Origin: an uncultured Eubacteriales bacterium
Lineage (GTDB): Bacteria; Bacillota; Clostridia; Oscillospirales; CAG-272
DNA length: 64,000 bases
Reading direction: 5' to 3'
Assembly (NCBI GenBank): GCA_905205065.1
Contig: CAJLCI010000002.1
Coordinates: 50,446 to 114,445, forward strand
Both the position numbers and the translations under genes were made by a program. The notes under the pieces were generated by a model. It saw only the letters and a list, made by a program, of their open reading frames with translations, did no database searches and was not told where the DNA came from. Of the stretch, positions 18,714 through 31,593 are shown piece by piece (positions within the stretch are counted from its first letter, which is position 1; each line of letters starts with the position of its first letter).

Positions 18714-20108
18714 TTAAAATTCTGCATTTCCGGCCGTTCTCGGATAAGACTCAACATCCCGAATATTTGAAATACCGGTCACATACATAATAAGCCTCTC
18801 AAATCCTAATCCGAATCCCGCGTGCCTTGTTCCTCCGTACTTTCGCAGTTCAAGATACCACCAATAATCCTCCTCTTTAAGCCCGAAACGCTCAAAGGCA
18901 TCAAGCAGATAATCAAGACGTTCCTCTCTCTGCGATCCGCCTATAAGCTCGCCTACTCCCGGAACAAGCAAATCCATAGCCGCAACTGTTTTGCCGTCAT
19001 CGTTGAGACGCATATAAAATGCTTTTATCTCCCGCGGCCAGTCTGTCACAAAGACGGGGCGTTCAAATACCTTTTCTGTAAGATAACGCTCGTGTTCTGT
19101 TTGCAGATCCATTCCCCATTCAACCGGATACTCGAATTTTTCACCGCTTTTTTTCAGAATATCGACAGCATCTGAATATGTTACACGGCCAAAATCATTA
19201 TTTAATATATTGTTTAATCTATCAAACAAAGTCTTGTCTATTCTTGTATTAAAAAATTCGAGTTCGGAAGCACAGTGTTCCATAAGATAGCTTATAATAT
19301 ATTTTAACATGTCTTCGGCAAGAGCCATATCATCATTTAAATCCGCAAACGCAATCTCCGGCTCCATCATCCAAAACTCAGCCGCATGACGCGGTGTATT
19401 TGAATTCTCTGCCCGAAAAGTAGGACCAAATGTATAAACGTTTGCATACGCCATAGCATAAGTTTCCGCATTGAGCTGCCCTGACACGGTAAGATTTGCC
19501 GACCGTCCGAAAAAATCCTTGCTGTAATCAACCGAACCGTTTTCAAGTCTCGGCGGATTGTCCAAGTCAAGCGTTGTAATTCTGAACATCTCGCCTGCTC
19601 CTTCGCAGTCGCTTGCCGTTATTATAGGAGTATGCACATACACAAAACCGCGTTCATGGAAAAAACTATGAATTGCAAATGCTGCCTCGGAGCGAACACG
19701 AAAAACAGCATTAAAGGTGTTAGACCTCGGACGAAGATGCGCAATTGTACGTAAAAATTCCATTGAATGGCGTTTGTTTTGCAAAGGATAATCAGGAGTA
19801 GAGGTACCCTCTACTGTCATTTCTGTCGCTTTCAGCTCAAAAGGCTGTTTTGCCGACGGGGTCAGAACAAATTCACCTTTTGCTATAAATGAAGCGCCTA
19901 TATTCTGACCCGCAATTTCATCATAATTCGCCATCTTCTCGGCCTCAATTACAACCTGCAGGCAATCAAAACAGCTTCCGTCATTTATTGAAACAAAACC
20001 AAACGCATTGCTTGCGCGCAGCGACCGGCACCAACCGGCAACGGTTATATTTTTTCCGTCAAACTCCTCCGGTTTTTTATACAGTTCTTTAATTGTGATT
20101 CTTTCCAT
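18714..20108 (-). CDS. asnS: Asparaginyl-tRNA synthetase
   Basis: 464 aa from the ATG at 20108, chosen because GGGAGGAG lies 11 nt upstream and the N-terminus [18 protein letters not shown] matches the family; the longer frame upstream has no ribosome site. It has an N-terminal OB-fold anticodon-binding domain (about 1-110, [16 protein letters not shown]). The class II core has motif 2 ([24 protein letters not shown], interrupted here for length as GPTFRAEN...EFWMMEPE) and motif 3 ([13 protein letters not shown]). The AsnS-type loop sequence separates it from AspS. It is followed by the aminotransferase gene. No T-box leader was found. Confidence 0.96.
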   Translation of the reverse strand: MERITIKELYKKPEEFDGKNITVAGWCRSLRASNAFGFVSINDGSCFDCLQVVIEAEKMANYDEIAGQNIGASFIAKGEFVLTPSAKQPFELKATEMTVEGTSTPDYPLQNKRHSMEFLRTIAHLRPRSNTFNAVFRVRSEAAFAIHSFFHERGFVYVHTPIITASDCEGAGEMFRITTLDLDNPPRLENGSVDYSKDFFGRSANLTVSGQLNAETYAMAYANVYTFGPTFRAENSNTPRHAAEFWMMEPEIAFADLNDDMALAEDMLKYIISYLMEHCASELEFFNTRIDKTLFDRLNNILNNDFGRVTYSDAVDILKKSGEKFEYPVEWGMDLQTEHERYLTEKVFERPVFVTDWPREIKAFYMRLNDDGKTVAAMDLLVPGVGELIGGSQREERLDYLLDAFERFGLKEEDYWWYLELRKYGGTRHAGFGLGFERLIMYVTGISNIRDVESYPRTAGNAEF

Positions 20109-20294
20109 ATATATCTTTACTCCTCCCGTTCGGTCATGATTTCTCAATCTGCAATTTCTTTGTTTGTTATCCTGCATACCACCTGCAAAAAAAATATTTA
20201 TATAAACAGTGTTTTTGCACTTGCATTATTATTATATTGTATAGTCCTATATATTGACGCTTTTGTTTTCCTTATGAATTATAATATATTTTTT

Positions 20295-20323
20295 ATTATA
20301 TCATGGTTTTACTTTTTATGCAA
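20295..20323 (-). promoter_or_regulatory. Candidate sigma-A promoter for asnS
   Basis: On the minus strand TTGCAT (-35, 20323-20318), a 17-nt spacer and TATAAT (-10, 20300-20295) lie about 190 nt upstream of the asnS ATG. The rest of the 417-nt divergent gap is AT-rich, with a TTGACA at about 20415 that may belong to a plus-strand promoter for the esterase but lacks a well-spaced -10. Confidence 0.5.
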
Positions 20324-20525
20324 TATATTATCGCAGGATTTTTTATTCTGACTTTCAAAATCTCTTTTAAAAAATTATTTACTTTTTTTACTGGGCATGA
20401 TATAATAAAAATATTGACATAATAAAATATTTTATAATTATTCCCTATCTCAGTCAATTTATATCTTTATAATTTAAAATAATTCTGAGTTATAAAGACA
20501 AATTATAAAAGAAATGGAGTTTCAT

Positions 20526-21317
20526 ATGGAATACTTACTCTGGGAAAAAAATACCCCCGGCTTTAACGAAGAATACGGTCAGCCGGCTCCGTCGCTCACG
20601 CCTTTTCTATCTGACAATTCAGACGGAAAAAAAAGAGGCTGCGTTATTGTCGCGCCCGGCGGCGGATATTCCGGTCGTGCTTTTCATGAGGGAGAACCGA
20701 TTTCAAAAATGCTGAATACTGTGGGAATACATTCCTTTGTTTTGAATTACCGCGTCGCGCCTTATAAATATCCGATTCAGTTATATGACATAAACCGTGC
20801 GGTACGATACGTGCGTTATCATGCAGATAAATTTGGAATTGACAAAAATAAAATCGGTATTCTCGGCTTTTCCGCAGGCGGTCATCTGTGTACTATGGGA
20901 ATTGAACATTTTGATTACGGCAAAGACGACGGCGATAAAATCGACAAGGTAAGCAGCCGTCCGGATGCAGGCATATTGTGTTACGCAGTAATTTCAATGA
21001 TCAGCTTTGTCAATGAAGGAAGCCGCGAAGCTCTTATTGGGAAAAACTACGATCAGCTTTTAGCCGAAAAGCTTTCAGGAGAAGTCAGCGTCCGGAACGA
21101 TACGCCTCCTGTTTTTATGTGGCATACCGCGAAAGACAGTTGCGTACCGGTTGAAAACTCTCTGAATATGGCCGTTTCTCTGAGCAAAAAAAAGATTCCT
21201 TTTGAAATGCACATATTTCCCGAGGGGGATCACGGGCTCGGTTTGGCCGAGTCTATTCCGGAAACCTCTCAATGGGCCGGGTTGCTGCAAAAATGGCTTT
21301 TAAAGCTTGGCTTCTAA
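20526..21317 (+). CDS. Alpha/beta hydrolase, carboxylesterase (BD-FAE-like)
   Basis: 263 aa from the ATG at 20526, preceded by GGAG at 6 nt; an in-frame ATG four codons earlier has no site. Oxyanion-hole motif APGGGY is at 43-48, nucleophile S116 in GFSAGGH, acid D204 in TAKDSCVP and base H236 in EGDHGLGL. The spacing fits the family of small acetyl/feruloyl esterases and lipases that deacetylate plant polysaccharides or their fragments. There is no signal peptide, so it acts in the cytoplasm, perhaps on imported acetylated oligosaccharides (inference). It is a monocistronic plus-strand gene ending at a strong terminator. Confidence 0.82.
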   Translation: MEYLLWEKNTPGFNEEYGQPAPSLTPFLSDNSDGKKRGCVIVAPGGGYSGRAFHEGEPISKMLNTVGIHSFVLNYRVAPYKYPIQLYDINRAVRYVRYHADKFGIDKNKIGILGFSAGGHLCTMGIEHFDYGKDDGDKIDKVSSRPDAGILCYAVISMISFVNEGSREALIGKNYDQLLAEKLSGEVSVRNDTPPVFMWHTAKDSCVPVENSLNMAVSLSKKKIPFEMHIFPEGDHGLGLAESIPETSQWAGLLQKWLLKLGF

Positions 21318-21396
21318 ACAGAGTTCGGCTTCTAAACAGTAAAAATATGCGATAACATATAATATTAATTACTTTTTGCAATAAGCTGTTTCACAT

Positions 21397-21436
21397 AAAA
21401 AACCTTTCTTCAAAACATTTGAAGAAAGGTTTTTTG
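21397..21436. terminator. Bidirectional terminator between esterase gene and pgsA
   Basis: AAAAAACCTTTCTTCAAA pairs with TTTGAAGAAAGGTTTTTT over 17-18 bp with a tiny loop and U-tracts in both directions. Confidence 0.92.
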
Positions 21437-21479
21437 TTATGTTTATTTATCACAATTAAAAATTAAAATGTATATCCAT

Positions 21480-22064
21480 TTATTTTTCTGATTTAAGAAT
21501 AGGAAGATAAGCCTTAAAATAACTTATTCCGGACCAAATTGTAAGTACAAGCATTGCCGTTACCATTATATATGAAAAAATCATTTTAGTCTTCGGCAGC
21601 AACGGTTCTAACAGCATTACGATAATTGCTGTCATCTGCACGGTAGTTTTCACTTTTCCGAGCCATGCAGCGGAAATTACAACGCCCTCCTTGTTTGATG
21701 CTATCATCCTCAGCAAAGTTACAGACATTTCACGTAAGATTATAACAAACAGCGCCCAGCCAAGAATTCGGCAAAACCGCATATCAAACTCTGCATATCT
21801 TATAATTACAGCTATCAATACGCCTATCACCAGCATTTTATCGGCAAGCGGATCAAGAAATTTTCCAAGGTCTGTTACAAGATTGTATTTTCTTGCAATT
21901 TTTCCGTCCAGCATATCGGTAAATGATGTAACCGCAAACAGCAGCACCGCGGTTATCCGCCAAATGACATCTCCGGGAAAAATTGTATATATGATTGAAA
22001 TCATACAAAATGGTATAAGTATCAGCCGCAAAACGGTCAGCTTTGTCGGAAGATTAAGTTTCAT
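21480..22064 (-). CDS. pgsA: CDP-diacylglycerol--glycerol-3-phosphate 3-phosphatidyltransferase
   Basis: 194 aa, normal length. The CDP-alcohol phosphotransferase motif DGxxAR-x8-Gxxx-D-xxx-D is complete: D53, G54, A57, R58, G67, D71, D75. About six hydrophobic segments are present. It makes phosphatidylglycerophosphate for anionic phospholipids in the membrane. Its start overlaps the rimO stop by 4 nt, giving translational coupling. Confidence 0.95.
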   Translation of the reverse strand: MKLNLPTKLTVLRLILIPFCMISIIYTIFPGDVIWRITAVLLFAVTSFTDMLDGKIARKYNLVTDLGKFLDPLADKMLVIGVLIAVIIRYAEFDMRFCRILGWALFVIILREMSVTLLRMIASNKEGVVISAAWLGKVKTTVQMTAIIVMLLEPLLPKTKMIFSYIMVTAMLVLTIWSGISYFKAYLPILKSEK

Positions 22065-23548
22065 TTTTCCACAACCTTTCCGATCAGATCATAATCAAGT
22101 ACATCATTAATTTTTACATTGACAAATTCTCCTTCCAAAAGCTTTCTCCCGGAAGAAAAATAAATTTTTCCGTCTATTTCAGGTGCATCGGCATAGCTTC
22201 GCCCATAATAAGCCTCAGACACAGGATCATATCCCTCACATATAACCTGTAAGGTTTTTCCTAATTTTCTTTTGTTCTGCCGATCGGATATCTTCATCTG
22301 CTGTTTCATAATAATATCATAGCGATCTTGTTTTATCTGTTCATCTATCTGATTTTCAAAATTATACGCCGGCGTGTCCTCTTCTCTTGAATATGTAAAT
22401 GCTCCGAAGCGGTCAAACTGAGCTTCTTTTATGTATTCGCACAGTTCAGAAAACTCTTCTTCGGTTTCTCCCGGAAAACCGACAATTGCCGTTGTTCGTA
22501 TAACAATTCCGGGCACATTTTTTCTCAGTCTGCCAACAGCATCCCGTATTACCGCGCTTCCCCCATGCCGGTTCATGCGTTTAAGTACCGAATCGGATAT
22601 ATGCTGAATCGGTATATCAATATAATTGACAAGACGGCTATTGTTTTTAAATTCCTCAATCAGCTCATCGGTTATTTTGTCAGGATAACAATACAAAATT
22701 CTTATCCACGGTATTTCTGTATTATCAGTAACAGCACGGATAAGCTTTGCAAGACTATACTCTCCGTACAAATCTTCTCCATATCGTGATGTATCCTGAG
22801 CAACAAGCACAAGTTCTTTTACACCAAGTCCCTCAAGTGTTTTTGCTTCCGATACAAGCTCATCAATGGGTCTGCTCCGAAATTTACCACGCAGTTTTGG
22901 TATGATACAATAAGTACAGCAGTTATCACAGCCCTCTGCAATTTTCATATATGCAAAGTATTCCGGAGTTGTTATAGCTCTGTCCCCGCCGAGCGAAAGC
23001 GTGTTTTTATCACGAAAGGATAAAAATTTGTCCCTTTTTGATGTACTGATAAACTCTATCTCTTTCTCCGCCTTTATCTCTTCTTCAGTTTCTTCACTCT
23101 CAGCTGCCAAACGGTATCTTTCGTTTTCCTCTTTTAAATCAGCCTCACCGTCAACGATTCCGTCCGAGCCGGTCCTGTTTTTCTTTGTTTTTTCATCTAC
23201 ATGCCGTACCGCACCGACAATATCATGCAGACTTCCTGTTCCGAGAACAGCGTCTATTTCAGGCATTTCAGACAAAAGCTGCTCACGGTACCGCTCTGCA
23301 AGACATCCGGTTACAATTATCCCGCGCAGTCTTTTTTTCTTCAGCCAGGCAATATCAAGAATATTATCTATCGCTTCTTTTTTTGCACTTGTTATAAAAG
23401 CGCACGTATTTATAATAATAATATCTGCCTTTATATCCTCGGCAACGATTTCATAACCTTCCTGTATAAGCTCATGAAGCATTACCTCTGTATCTATTTG
23501 GTTTTTGGGACAGCCAAGTGAAACAAATCCTATCCTTGTTTTCCTCAT
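22061..23548 (-). CDS. rimO: Ribosomal protein S12 methylthiotransferase
   Basis: 495 aa, longer than the typical 430-445. The UPF0004 domain has three cluster cysteines at 13 (LGCPKN), 49 (NTCAF) and 82 (TGCLAER). The radical SAM motif CxxxCxxC is at C207, C211 and C214 within EGCDNCCTYC, where an extra cysteine (C210) replaces the usual residue. A TRAM domain closes the protein. The surplus length comes from a charged, low-complexity insert (about 118-185) between the first two domains. RimO methylthiolates an aspartate of ribosomal protein S12. The order rimO-pgsA next to recX-recA matches many Firmicutes. Confidence 0.93.
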   Translation of the reverse strand: MRKTRIGFVSLGCPKNQIDTEVMLHELIQEGYEIVAEDIKADIIIINTCAFITSAKKEAIDNILDIAWLKKKRLRGIIVTGCLAERYREQLLSEMPEIDAVLGTGSLHDIVGAVRHVDEKTKKNRTGSDGIVDGEADLKEENERYRLAAESEETEEEIKAEKEIEFISTSKRDKFLSFRDKNTLSLGGDRAITTPEYFAYMKIAEGCDNCCTYCIIPKLRGKFRSRPIDELVSEAKTLEGLGVKELVLVAQDTSRYGEDLYGEYSLAKLIRAVTDNTEIPWIRILYCYPDKITDELIEEFKNNSRLVNYIDIPIQHISDSVLKRMNRHGGSAVIRDAVGRLRKNVPGIVIRTTAIVGFPGETEEEFSELCEYIKEAQFDRFGAFTYSREEDTPAYNFENQIDEQIKQDRYDIIMKQQMKISDRQNKRKLGKTLQVICEGYDPVSEAYYGRSYADAPEIDGKIYFSSGRKLLEGEFVNVKINDVLDYDLIGKVVEK

Positions 23549-24065
23549 TTTATCTTATTTCCATTCTTATAAACAAGTTTTAAGTTAGGGTTTTCAACCC
23601 ATTATAATTATAAAGTATTCCGGCAGAAGTCATATTTTTCGCATAAAAAATAAACGGCGTCCATAAACTGCAAATACGCGAATATCCAAACTTTGGTTCA
23701 ATAAAAAGCATGACTCTGTGATAAAGCAACCGATAGAGTTTAACCACCGGTACCGGAAAAGGTTAGTGTAATCCCCTGCCTATAGAGACGAACGCTTTTT
23801 CATGCGAAAGCCTTTTCACGCGAACACAATTTTATACGATTGCCTTTTTACATGATTGCCGTCACACATAGACATATTTTAAGTCGGATATCTCATAAGC
23901 GCAGATATCTCGTTTTTAGTTATTCTATGATGTATATCAGTTCTTCTTTCATCACATAAGATTGCGTTTCTTCAATACGTAAAGACATAACGGCCGCATT
24001 CAAACAAAATTATCAGTTTTTTTCTGACTATGTGGAAACTTTCTTTAATATTTCATCCAGCCTGT
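23549..24065. other. Intergenic region between recX and rimO holding composite repeat copy 2
   Basis: 517 nt without a supported gene. The 23740-23925 part is a composite repeat (listed separately). Near 23588 GGGTT-TTC-AACCC forms a small hairpin. The remainder is AT-rich with no recognised RNA. Confidence 0.55.
23741..23925 (+). repeat. Composite intergenic repeat, copy 2 (head + about 8 15-bp units + tail)
   Basis: The head (23741-23784) reads ACCACCGGTACCGGAAAAGG, then TTAGTGTAATCCCCTGCC, and aligns with the head at 31486-31534. The array (23785-23900) has 15-bp spaced units such as CATGCGAAAGCCTTT, TCACGCGAACACAAT and TTTATACGATTGCCT. The tail AGATATCTCGTTTTTAGTTA (23903-23922) matches copy 1 and copy 3 tails. 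Confidence 0.65.
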
Positions 24066-24620
24066 TCAACTTTCGTGCAAAAGTTTAACTGCTTCCTTGA
24101 TTTCGCCAATAGAATAACCATACCTTATAAGCGCTCCGATCTGCTTGTCATCCGGTACGAAACGGCGCTTTTCCTCGTCTTCTCTCAGTTTGTATGTCCT
24201 GCAAATCATTGCAGCACATCCGGCGACAAAGTCGATTCCCAATTCTGTGTAATCTATCGACGCAATTGCATCGCGTTTAAACCCCTTTTTGTAAAGCTCG
24301 ACAGCAATTCTTTTTTTTCCGTAGAGCTTCGCTGTTGCAAGTAATTCCGCCGCATCAAGAATCTGCGCGTTTTCATCAATATAGCCCTTGCTTTTAACAT
24401 AATCTATCGCTGCATCAATTGCCGTGTTACTATATCCTTTCCGATATAACTTTTCACGCAGTTTTTTTTCTGTGTTATTTGCATATACAAGTATATTCAA
24501 CGCGCTATTTATACAGGCTTTTTCCAAATCACTGTAATCATCATTATCAGAACGGCATGCTTCTGCTCCGTTTTTCTTTACAATCCCTTCATCGTTTTCA
24601 AAACTCAAGTCGTTCACCAT
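24066..24620 (-). CDS. recX: RecX regulatory protein
   Basis: About 184 aa. Helical RecX-type repeats are visible, including ALNILVYANNTEKKLREKLYRKGYS and the paired basic motif KGFKRDAIASI. RecX binds RecA filaments and inhibits or modulates them. It lies 39 nt after recA on the same strand, the standard arrangement. The ATG at 24620 and an upstream TTG at 24629 are both possible starts; neither has a clear ribosome site, which suggests weak or coupled translation. Confidence 0.88.
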   Translation of the reverse strand: MVNDLSFENDEGIVKKNGAEACRSDNDDYSDLEKACINSALNILVYANNTEKKLREKLYRKGYSNTAIDAAIDYVKSKGYIDENAQILDAAELLATAKLYGKKRIAVELYKKGFKRDAIASIDYTELGIDFVAGCAAMICRTYKLREDEEKRRFVPDDKQIGALIRYGYSIGEIKEAVKLLHES

Positions 24621-24659
24621 TTTCTGCAATCATTGTGAAATTTATTTCAGTTTTATATT

Positions 24660-25790
24660 TCAGTCTTCTTCTGCAATCGGTATATCAATATTGTAAGCCT
24701 CAGATTCATCATCAGAAGAAACACCTTCTAAATCAGATCCTGTCATCGTAAGGTCAAGCTTGTCTCCCTGCTGTTTAATTCTCTGCTCGATTTTTTCCAA
24801 GTATTCAGGATTTTCTTCTATAAATTTGCGTGCATTTTCCTTTCCCTGACCAAGTCGTACTCCGTCAAAGGAAAACCATGATCCGCTTTTATCAACAATA
24901 TCAAGCTCAACCCCGATATCTATTAGTTCTCCCGATTTAGATATACCTTTTCCGTACAAAAGATCAAACTCGGCAACTCTGAAAGGTGGAGCAACCTTAT
25001 TTTTTACTACTTTGCATTTAACACGTGAGCCGTATTGCTCACTTCCGTTTTTCAGGGCTTCAGTACGTCTTATATCAATTCTGACAGACGCATAAAACTT
25101 CAGTGCGCGTCCTCCCGGCGTAGTTTCGGGATTCCCATAAACAACTCCGACTTTTTCACGAAGCTGATTAATAAATATTACAATAGCATTTGATTTAGAT
25201 ATCGCGCCTGAAAGCTTACGAAGAGCCTGTGACATAAGTCTTGCCTGAAGACCGACATGAGCCGTTCCCATCTCTCCGTCTATTTCCTGCTGAGGCACAA
25301 GCGCAGCAACAGAGTCCACTACTACTATATCAACGGCTCCGGAACGAACGAGAGCTTCTGTAATTTCAAGAGCCTGTTCACCGCTGTCCGGCTGCGATAC
25401 AAGGAGATCTCCTATCTTTACACCAAGTTTTTTAGCATAAACAGGATCTAACGCATGCTCCGCGTCAATAAAAGCCGCTGTTCCGCCGATTTTTTGTGCC
25501 TCCGCTACGACATGAAGCGCCAATGTTGTTTTACCGGAAGATTCGGGTCCGAAAATCTCAATAATTCTTCCGCGCGGAACACCTCCGATTCCAAGCGCAA
25601 GATCAAGTGTTAGCGATCCGGTAGAAATAGCACTGACATTTATAGACGGATTTTCTCCTAATCTTATAATCGATCCCTGTCCAAAATTTTTCGTTATTTG
25701 GCCAATTGCCGTATCAAGCGCCTTTTTCTTTTGTTCTTCATCTTCAAACTGCGTTGTTGCAGATACTTTTTTTATTTTTGTCTGTGCCAT
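24660..25790 (-). CDS. recA: Recombinase A
   Basis: 376 aa. Walker A GPESSGKT is at 81-88, with the RecA-typical [10 protein letters not shown] and the L2/L1 DNA loops in [22 protein letters not shown]. The acidic C-terminal tail ([17 protein letters not shown]) is present. It promotes homologous strand exchange and LexA self-cleavage in the SOS response. AAGGA lies 8 nt before the ATG. No consensus SOS box was recognised in the 243-nt upstream gap, which has only a short CTTTG/CAAAG dyad. Confidence 0.98.
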   Translation of the reverse strand: MAQTKIKKVSATTQFEDEEQKKKALDTAIGQITKNFGQGSIIRLGENPSINVSAISTGSLTLDLALGIGGVPRGRIIEIFGPESSGKTTLALHVVAEAQKIGGTAAFIDAEHALDPVYAKKLGVKIGDLLVSQPDSGEQALEITEALVRSGAVDIVVVDSVAALVPQQEIDGEMGTAHVGLQARLMSQALRKLSGAISKSNAIVIFINQLREKVGVVYGNPETTPGGRALKFYASVRIDIRRTEALKNGSEQYGSRVKCKVVKNKVAPPFRVAEFDLLYGKGISKSGELIDIGVELDIVDKSGSWFSFDGVRLGQGKENARKFIEENPEYLEKIEQRIKQQGDKLDLTMTGSDLEGVSSDDESEAYNIDIPIAEED

Positions 25791-26033
25791 TTTTTATTTC
25801 CTTTCCACCTAATTAACAAGTTAATAAGACCTACTCTCATTAAAAAGTTCGCTTTGTTTTGCAAAGTTCTTTATTTTTGACGCGCTGTCTTTTTTCTATT
25901 TCAGTTTTTTGTTTAATTAGATTTTAAACATTTTTCAGTTTAGAATTTCTTCTGTTTTCTAATTGTCATTACTCTGATATTCTGTTCTCGGCTTCTGATA
26001 AATTTTCACTGTTTTCTTTTTCTTATAAATTCT

Positions 26034-26708
26034 TTAATATGTCGGACTGTCAATAAGCCATATGTCATTTTCATTCCTCAATGCAATTTCCATTGTCTTT
26101 TTTTCTCCGGCTACCGTACAGTCAACGCGGCAAATAATAATTCCCATTCCACTTTTCACAACCTTAGCGCTTGTCTCGTCAATTTCCGTTGACAGTGTAT
26201 ATTCACTGTATGTTATATCTTTATAGAGTACTCCTTTTTCTTCTATATATCTTGCATTTAAGGTATTAAGACCAAGATCATCCGCATTTACTGTGCCGGT
26301 TTCCTCGTCTTCGGTCTTTTGTGTCTGCTCTTCATATTCTCCGAACGCCGCCGCATAAATTTGATTCAAATAATCCGAAGAAAAAACACTTTCGGCGGCT
26401 TTCTTAATATCCTCAATGCTTTTATATTCACTGTCCTGCGCAACGGCACGATATTGCGCCGACGTGACAGAATTTAACGCTTCGTTTGTTTCATCTTCTA
26501 CAGGCAGCCCTTCTCCCCAAAATATTTTATTCAATTCCTCAGATTTAGGTACAAGCTCCATAAGAATCTTCTGCGCTTCTTCATCCGTCATCCTGCTTGC
26601 GCAGGATGAAAAAGCAAACGGAAAAATAAACGTACAGCATATCACAGCTATAATTGAAGAAAAAAATACCCTTAATTCCGTCTTTTTTTTCTTATCTGTT
26701 TTATGCAT
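26034..26708 (-). CDS. Predicted lipoprotein, unknown function
   Basis: 224 aa. A basic start (KTDKKKKTELR) and a hydrophobic segment (about 14-34) are followed by a lipobox-like AFSSC with the cysteine at about 36, so it is probably a lipid-anchored extracytoplasmic protein. The rest has no recognised domain: a helical N-half and a C-terminal part with beta-strand character (STEIDETSAKVVKSGMGIIICRVDC). Its start overlaps the gyrA stop by one nucleotide, so it is coupled to gyrA, an unusual neighbour for gyrase genes. Confidence 0.65.
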   Translation of the reverse strand: MHKTDKKKKTELRVFFSSIIAVICCTFIFPFAFSSCASRMTDEEAQKILMELVPKSEELNKIFWGEGLPVEDETNEALNSVTSAQYRAVAQDSEYKSIEDIKKAAESVFSSDYLNQIYAAAFGEYEEQTQKTEDEETGTVNADDLGLNTLNARYIEEKGVLYKDITYSEYTLSTEIDETSAKVVKSGMGIIICRVDCTVAGEKKTMEIALRNENDIWLIDSPTY

Positions 26709-29266
26709 TAAATTTCACCGTCCTCCATGTCCGGAAAATTTTTACCATCGTCCGTATCATCATCGGAAAATTCATCTTTATAATCAGAATCTGATTTTTT
26801 ATTTTCTATTTCGTTATCGTCTGTATTTTCCTTTTCTTTATTTTCAGCTATGCAGGTAAAATTAACGATTTTACTTTCCCCGGTCTGTCTCATAATTATA
26901 ACACCGCCGGCTGCTCTTCCATAAACGGGAATATCAGTTACCGGTACACGAATAATTGTTCCTACGTTAGTTATAATCATAACATCTTCATCCGCTGTAA
27001 CGGCAGCAATACCCGCAATTTTTCCTGTTCTGACCGTATTATGACAATGCACGCCCTTTCCGCCACGGTTATGAAGATTATATTCCCCGAATTCTGTTCT
27101 TTTTCCGTAACCATTTTCAGTTATTGTAAGAAGATATTTATCGTCCTCTTCGACCGCTGCGCCTGCTACCTCATCATCGTCTGAAAGTTTTATAGCCCTT
27201 ACTCCGCGGGCTGTTCGTCCAAGCTCTCTTATATCACCGAGCCGGAATTTAACAGCAAATCCGTTCTTTGTAGCAAGAACAATCCTGCTCTCCTCATCTG
27301 TCAGACCTACGTATATAAGATCATCATTATCATCGAGAGAAATAGCAATTTTTCCGCCTTTTCGTCTCATTTCAAATTCAGAAAGCCTTGTTCTTTTTAT
27401 TACACCGCGTTTAGTAACCATGGTAAGATATTTTTTATCTGAAAAATCTTCCGATGAAACAAGAGCGGTTACCTTTTCATTTTCTTCAAGCTCTATTATG
27501 TTGACAATATTAGTTCCTTTTGTTGTTCTTCCTGATTCCGGTATAGTATACGCTTTTCTTACGTTTACTCTTCCCCTATTAGTAAACATAAGCAAATATG
27601 AATGAGAATTTACTGCACTTACCTGTTCTACAAAATCCTCCTCTTTTGCCGTCATTCCGATTATTCCCTTTCCGCCTCTGTGCTGTGCAGAATAAACATC
27701 GGACGGCTGTCTTTTTATATAACCGCTGTTTGTCATGGTTATAATACATGTATGACGTTCAATCAGATCCTCCATTATTATTTCATTTTCCACAGGTGCA
27801 AGCTCTGTTTTTCTTGCATCTCCGAATTTCTGCTTTATCTGGAGAAGCTCTTCTTTTATTACATTTTTAATTCCGTTTTCACTCGAAAGTATTCCTCTGA
27901 TTTCCGCAACCTGTTCGCTCAACTTAGCAATTTTATCCAATACTTTTTGCCGTTCAAGCCCTGACAAGCGTCCGAGTGTCATCTCAACAATTGCCTGCGC
28001 CTGAGCATCGGAAAGTCCGAATCTTTCAATCAGATTTTCCTTTGAATTCTGAATGGATTCACTGCCTCTTATAATTTTTATCACTTCATCAATATTGTCC
28101 GCTGCAATTTTATAGCCTTCGTTCAGATGAAGTTCTTTCAGAGCTTTGTCAAGTTCAAAGTTAAATCTTCTTGTTATTACATTTTCCTGGTGTGCTATGT
28201 AATAATTTAATATCTCTTTTAAGCCAAGAAGCTTCGGAACGTTATCAGCTATTGCAAGCATATTTATTGCACATGTATCCTGCAGCTGAGTATATTTATA
28301 AAGCTTATTGAGAATTACCTGACCGTTTGCATCCCTTTTGAATTCTATTACTATGCGTAACCCTGCCCGTCCGCTTTCATCGCGAATTGCAGTTATACCT
28401 TCTATTTTTTTATCCTTTACGCAATCTGCAATACTTTCCACAAGATTGCTTTTATTCACGCCGTATGGTATCTCGGTTACAATTATTCTTCTCTTTTCAT
28501 CGTCAACTTCTACTCGCGCTCTTACTGTAACCTTTCCGCGTCCTGTCTGATAAGCCTCGTATATTCCTGCCGTTCCGCAAATAATTGCTCCTGTCGGAAA
28601 ATCTGGACCTTTAATATAATTCATCAAATCGGAAACCGTTGCATTTGGATTTTCCATTAGAAATATTGTTCCGTCGATTACTTCACACAAATTATGCGGC
28701 GGTATATTTGTAGCCATACCAACCGCTATTCCCATCGATCCGTTTACAAGAAGATTCGGAATTCTTGAAGGAAGTACGGTCGGTTCTTTTCTTTTATTAT
28801 CAAAGTTATTACAAAAATCAACAACATCTTTTTCTATATCGCGTGTCATTTCATCTGCAAGACGCGCAAGACGTGCTTCTGTATAACGATAAGCTGCAGC
28901 TTTATCTCCATCTATATTACCAAAGTTTCCGTGGCCTTCTATAAGCGGATATCTCAGAGAAAAAGGCTGAGCAAGACGTACCATAGACTCATAAACCGCA
29001 GAATCTCCGTGCGGATGATAACGTCCGAGTACATTTCCGACCGTTGTCGCAGATTTATAAAACGCTTTGTCATGAGTGATTTTATCTTCATACATTGCAT
29101 AAATTATACGCCTGTGTACCGGTTTTAATCCGTCCCTTACATCCGGCAACGCTCTTGATACAATAACGCTCATTGCATACTGAATAAAAGAAGTTTTGAC
29201 TTCTTTCTCCATATGTACATCCAATATTTTTTGATTTTTAAACTCTAAATCCAAATTTTCTTCCAT
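26708..29266 (-). CDS. gyrA: DNA gyrase subunit A
   Basis: 852 aa. Catalytic tyrosine Y128 is in [10 protein letters not shown]. The quinolone-determining region [17 protein letters not shown] has S89 and E93 at the positions of E. coli S83 and D87, i.e. a wild-type Gram-positive pattern. The GyrA-box-type QRRGGKG motif appears as AQHRGGKGI (about 530), and C-terminal beta-pinwheel repeats follow to an acidic tail ([18 protein letters not shown]). It forms A2B2 gyrase and introduces negative supercoils. It lies 86 nt after gyrB. Confidence 0.98.
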   Translation of the reverse strand: MEENLDLEFKNQKILDVHMEKEVKTSFIQYAMSVIVSRALPDVRDGLKPVHRRIIYAMYEDKITHDKAFYKSATTVGNVLGRYHPHGDSAVYESMVRLAQPFSLRYPLIEGHGNFGNIDGDKAAAYRYTEARLARLADEMTRDIEKDVVDFCNNFDNKRKEPTVLPSRIPNLLVNGSMGIAVGMATNIPPHNLCEVIDGTIFLMENPNATVSDLMNYIKGPDFPTGAIICGTAGIYEAYQTGRGKVTVRARVEVDDEKRRIIVTEIPYGVNKSNLVESIADCVKDKKIEGITAIRDESGRAGLRIVIEFKRDANGQVILNKLYKYTQLQDTCAINMLAIADNVPKLLGLKEILNYYIAHQENVITRRFNFELDKALKELHLNEGYKIAADNIDEVIKIIRGSESIQNSKENLIERFGLSDAQAQAIVEMTLGRLSGLERQKVLDKIAKLSEQVAEIRGILSSENGIKNVIKEELLQIKQKFGDARKTELAPVENEIIMEDLIERHTCIITMTNSGYIKRQPSDVYSAQHRGGKGIIGMTAKEEDFVEQVSAVNSHSYLLMFTNRGRVNVRKAYTIPESGRTTKGTNIVNIIELEENEKVTALVSSEDFSDKKYLTMVTKRGVIKRTRLSEFEMRRKGGKIAISLDDNDDLIYVGLTDEESRIVLATKNGFAVKFRLGDIRELGRTARGVRAIKLSDDDEVAGAAVEEDDKYLLTITENGYGKRTEFGEYNLHNRGGKGVHCHNTVRTGKIAGIAAVTADEDVMIITNVGTIIRVPVTDIPVYGRAAGGVIIMRQTGESKIVNFTCIAENKEKENTDDNEIENKKSDSDYKDEFSDDDTDDGKNFPDMEDGEI

Positions 29267-29352
29267 TTATTCATCCATTCCTTTGTGATATATGTTTTAC
29301 ACATTTATTATAACAGCCTGTGGAAAACTATATCATACTTATGACGATACCT

Positions 29353-31416
<2,064 letters not shown>

Positions 31417-31448
31417 TTAAACTACCCTCTCAAGTTATACATTTTTCT

Positions 31449-31534
31449 CTTTTATAACTAAAAGCAAGATATTCCCCGCTTTATATGAGGCGGTTTCCAC
31501 TCACTTTTACCGGTGGTACTTCATTCCTCCACCG
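31449..31534 (-). repeat. Composite intergenic repeat, copy 3 (head joined directly to tail, no array)
   Basis: Read on the minus strand, the head (31534-31486) is GGTGGAGGAATGAAG, then ACCACCGGTAAAAG and TGAGTGGAAACCGCCTC. A 12-nt junction leads to the tail ATATCTTGCTTTTAGTTAT (31471-31453). The tail matches copies 1 and 2; the head matches copy 4 (55578-55624). No 15-bp units lie between. It sits between remB and gyrB. Confidence 0.65.
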
Positions 31535-31593
31535 TATCTTTGATTGAACGATCTTCGCCTTTCAATAAAAAAATGATTTTCCTGTTGCAACCT

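Noticed and set aside
20109..20200. T-box leader upstream of asnS
   Set aside because: CAGGTGGTATGC resembles the T-box core, but there is no specifier stem, no antiterminator/terminator pair in the right order, and the leader is too short.
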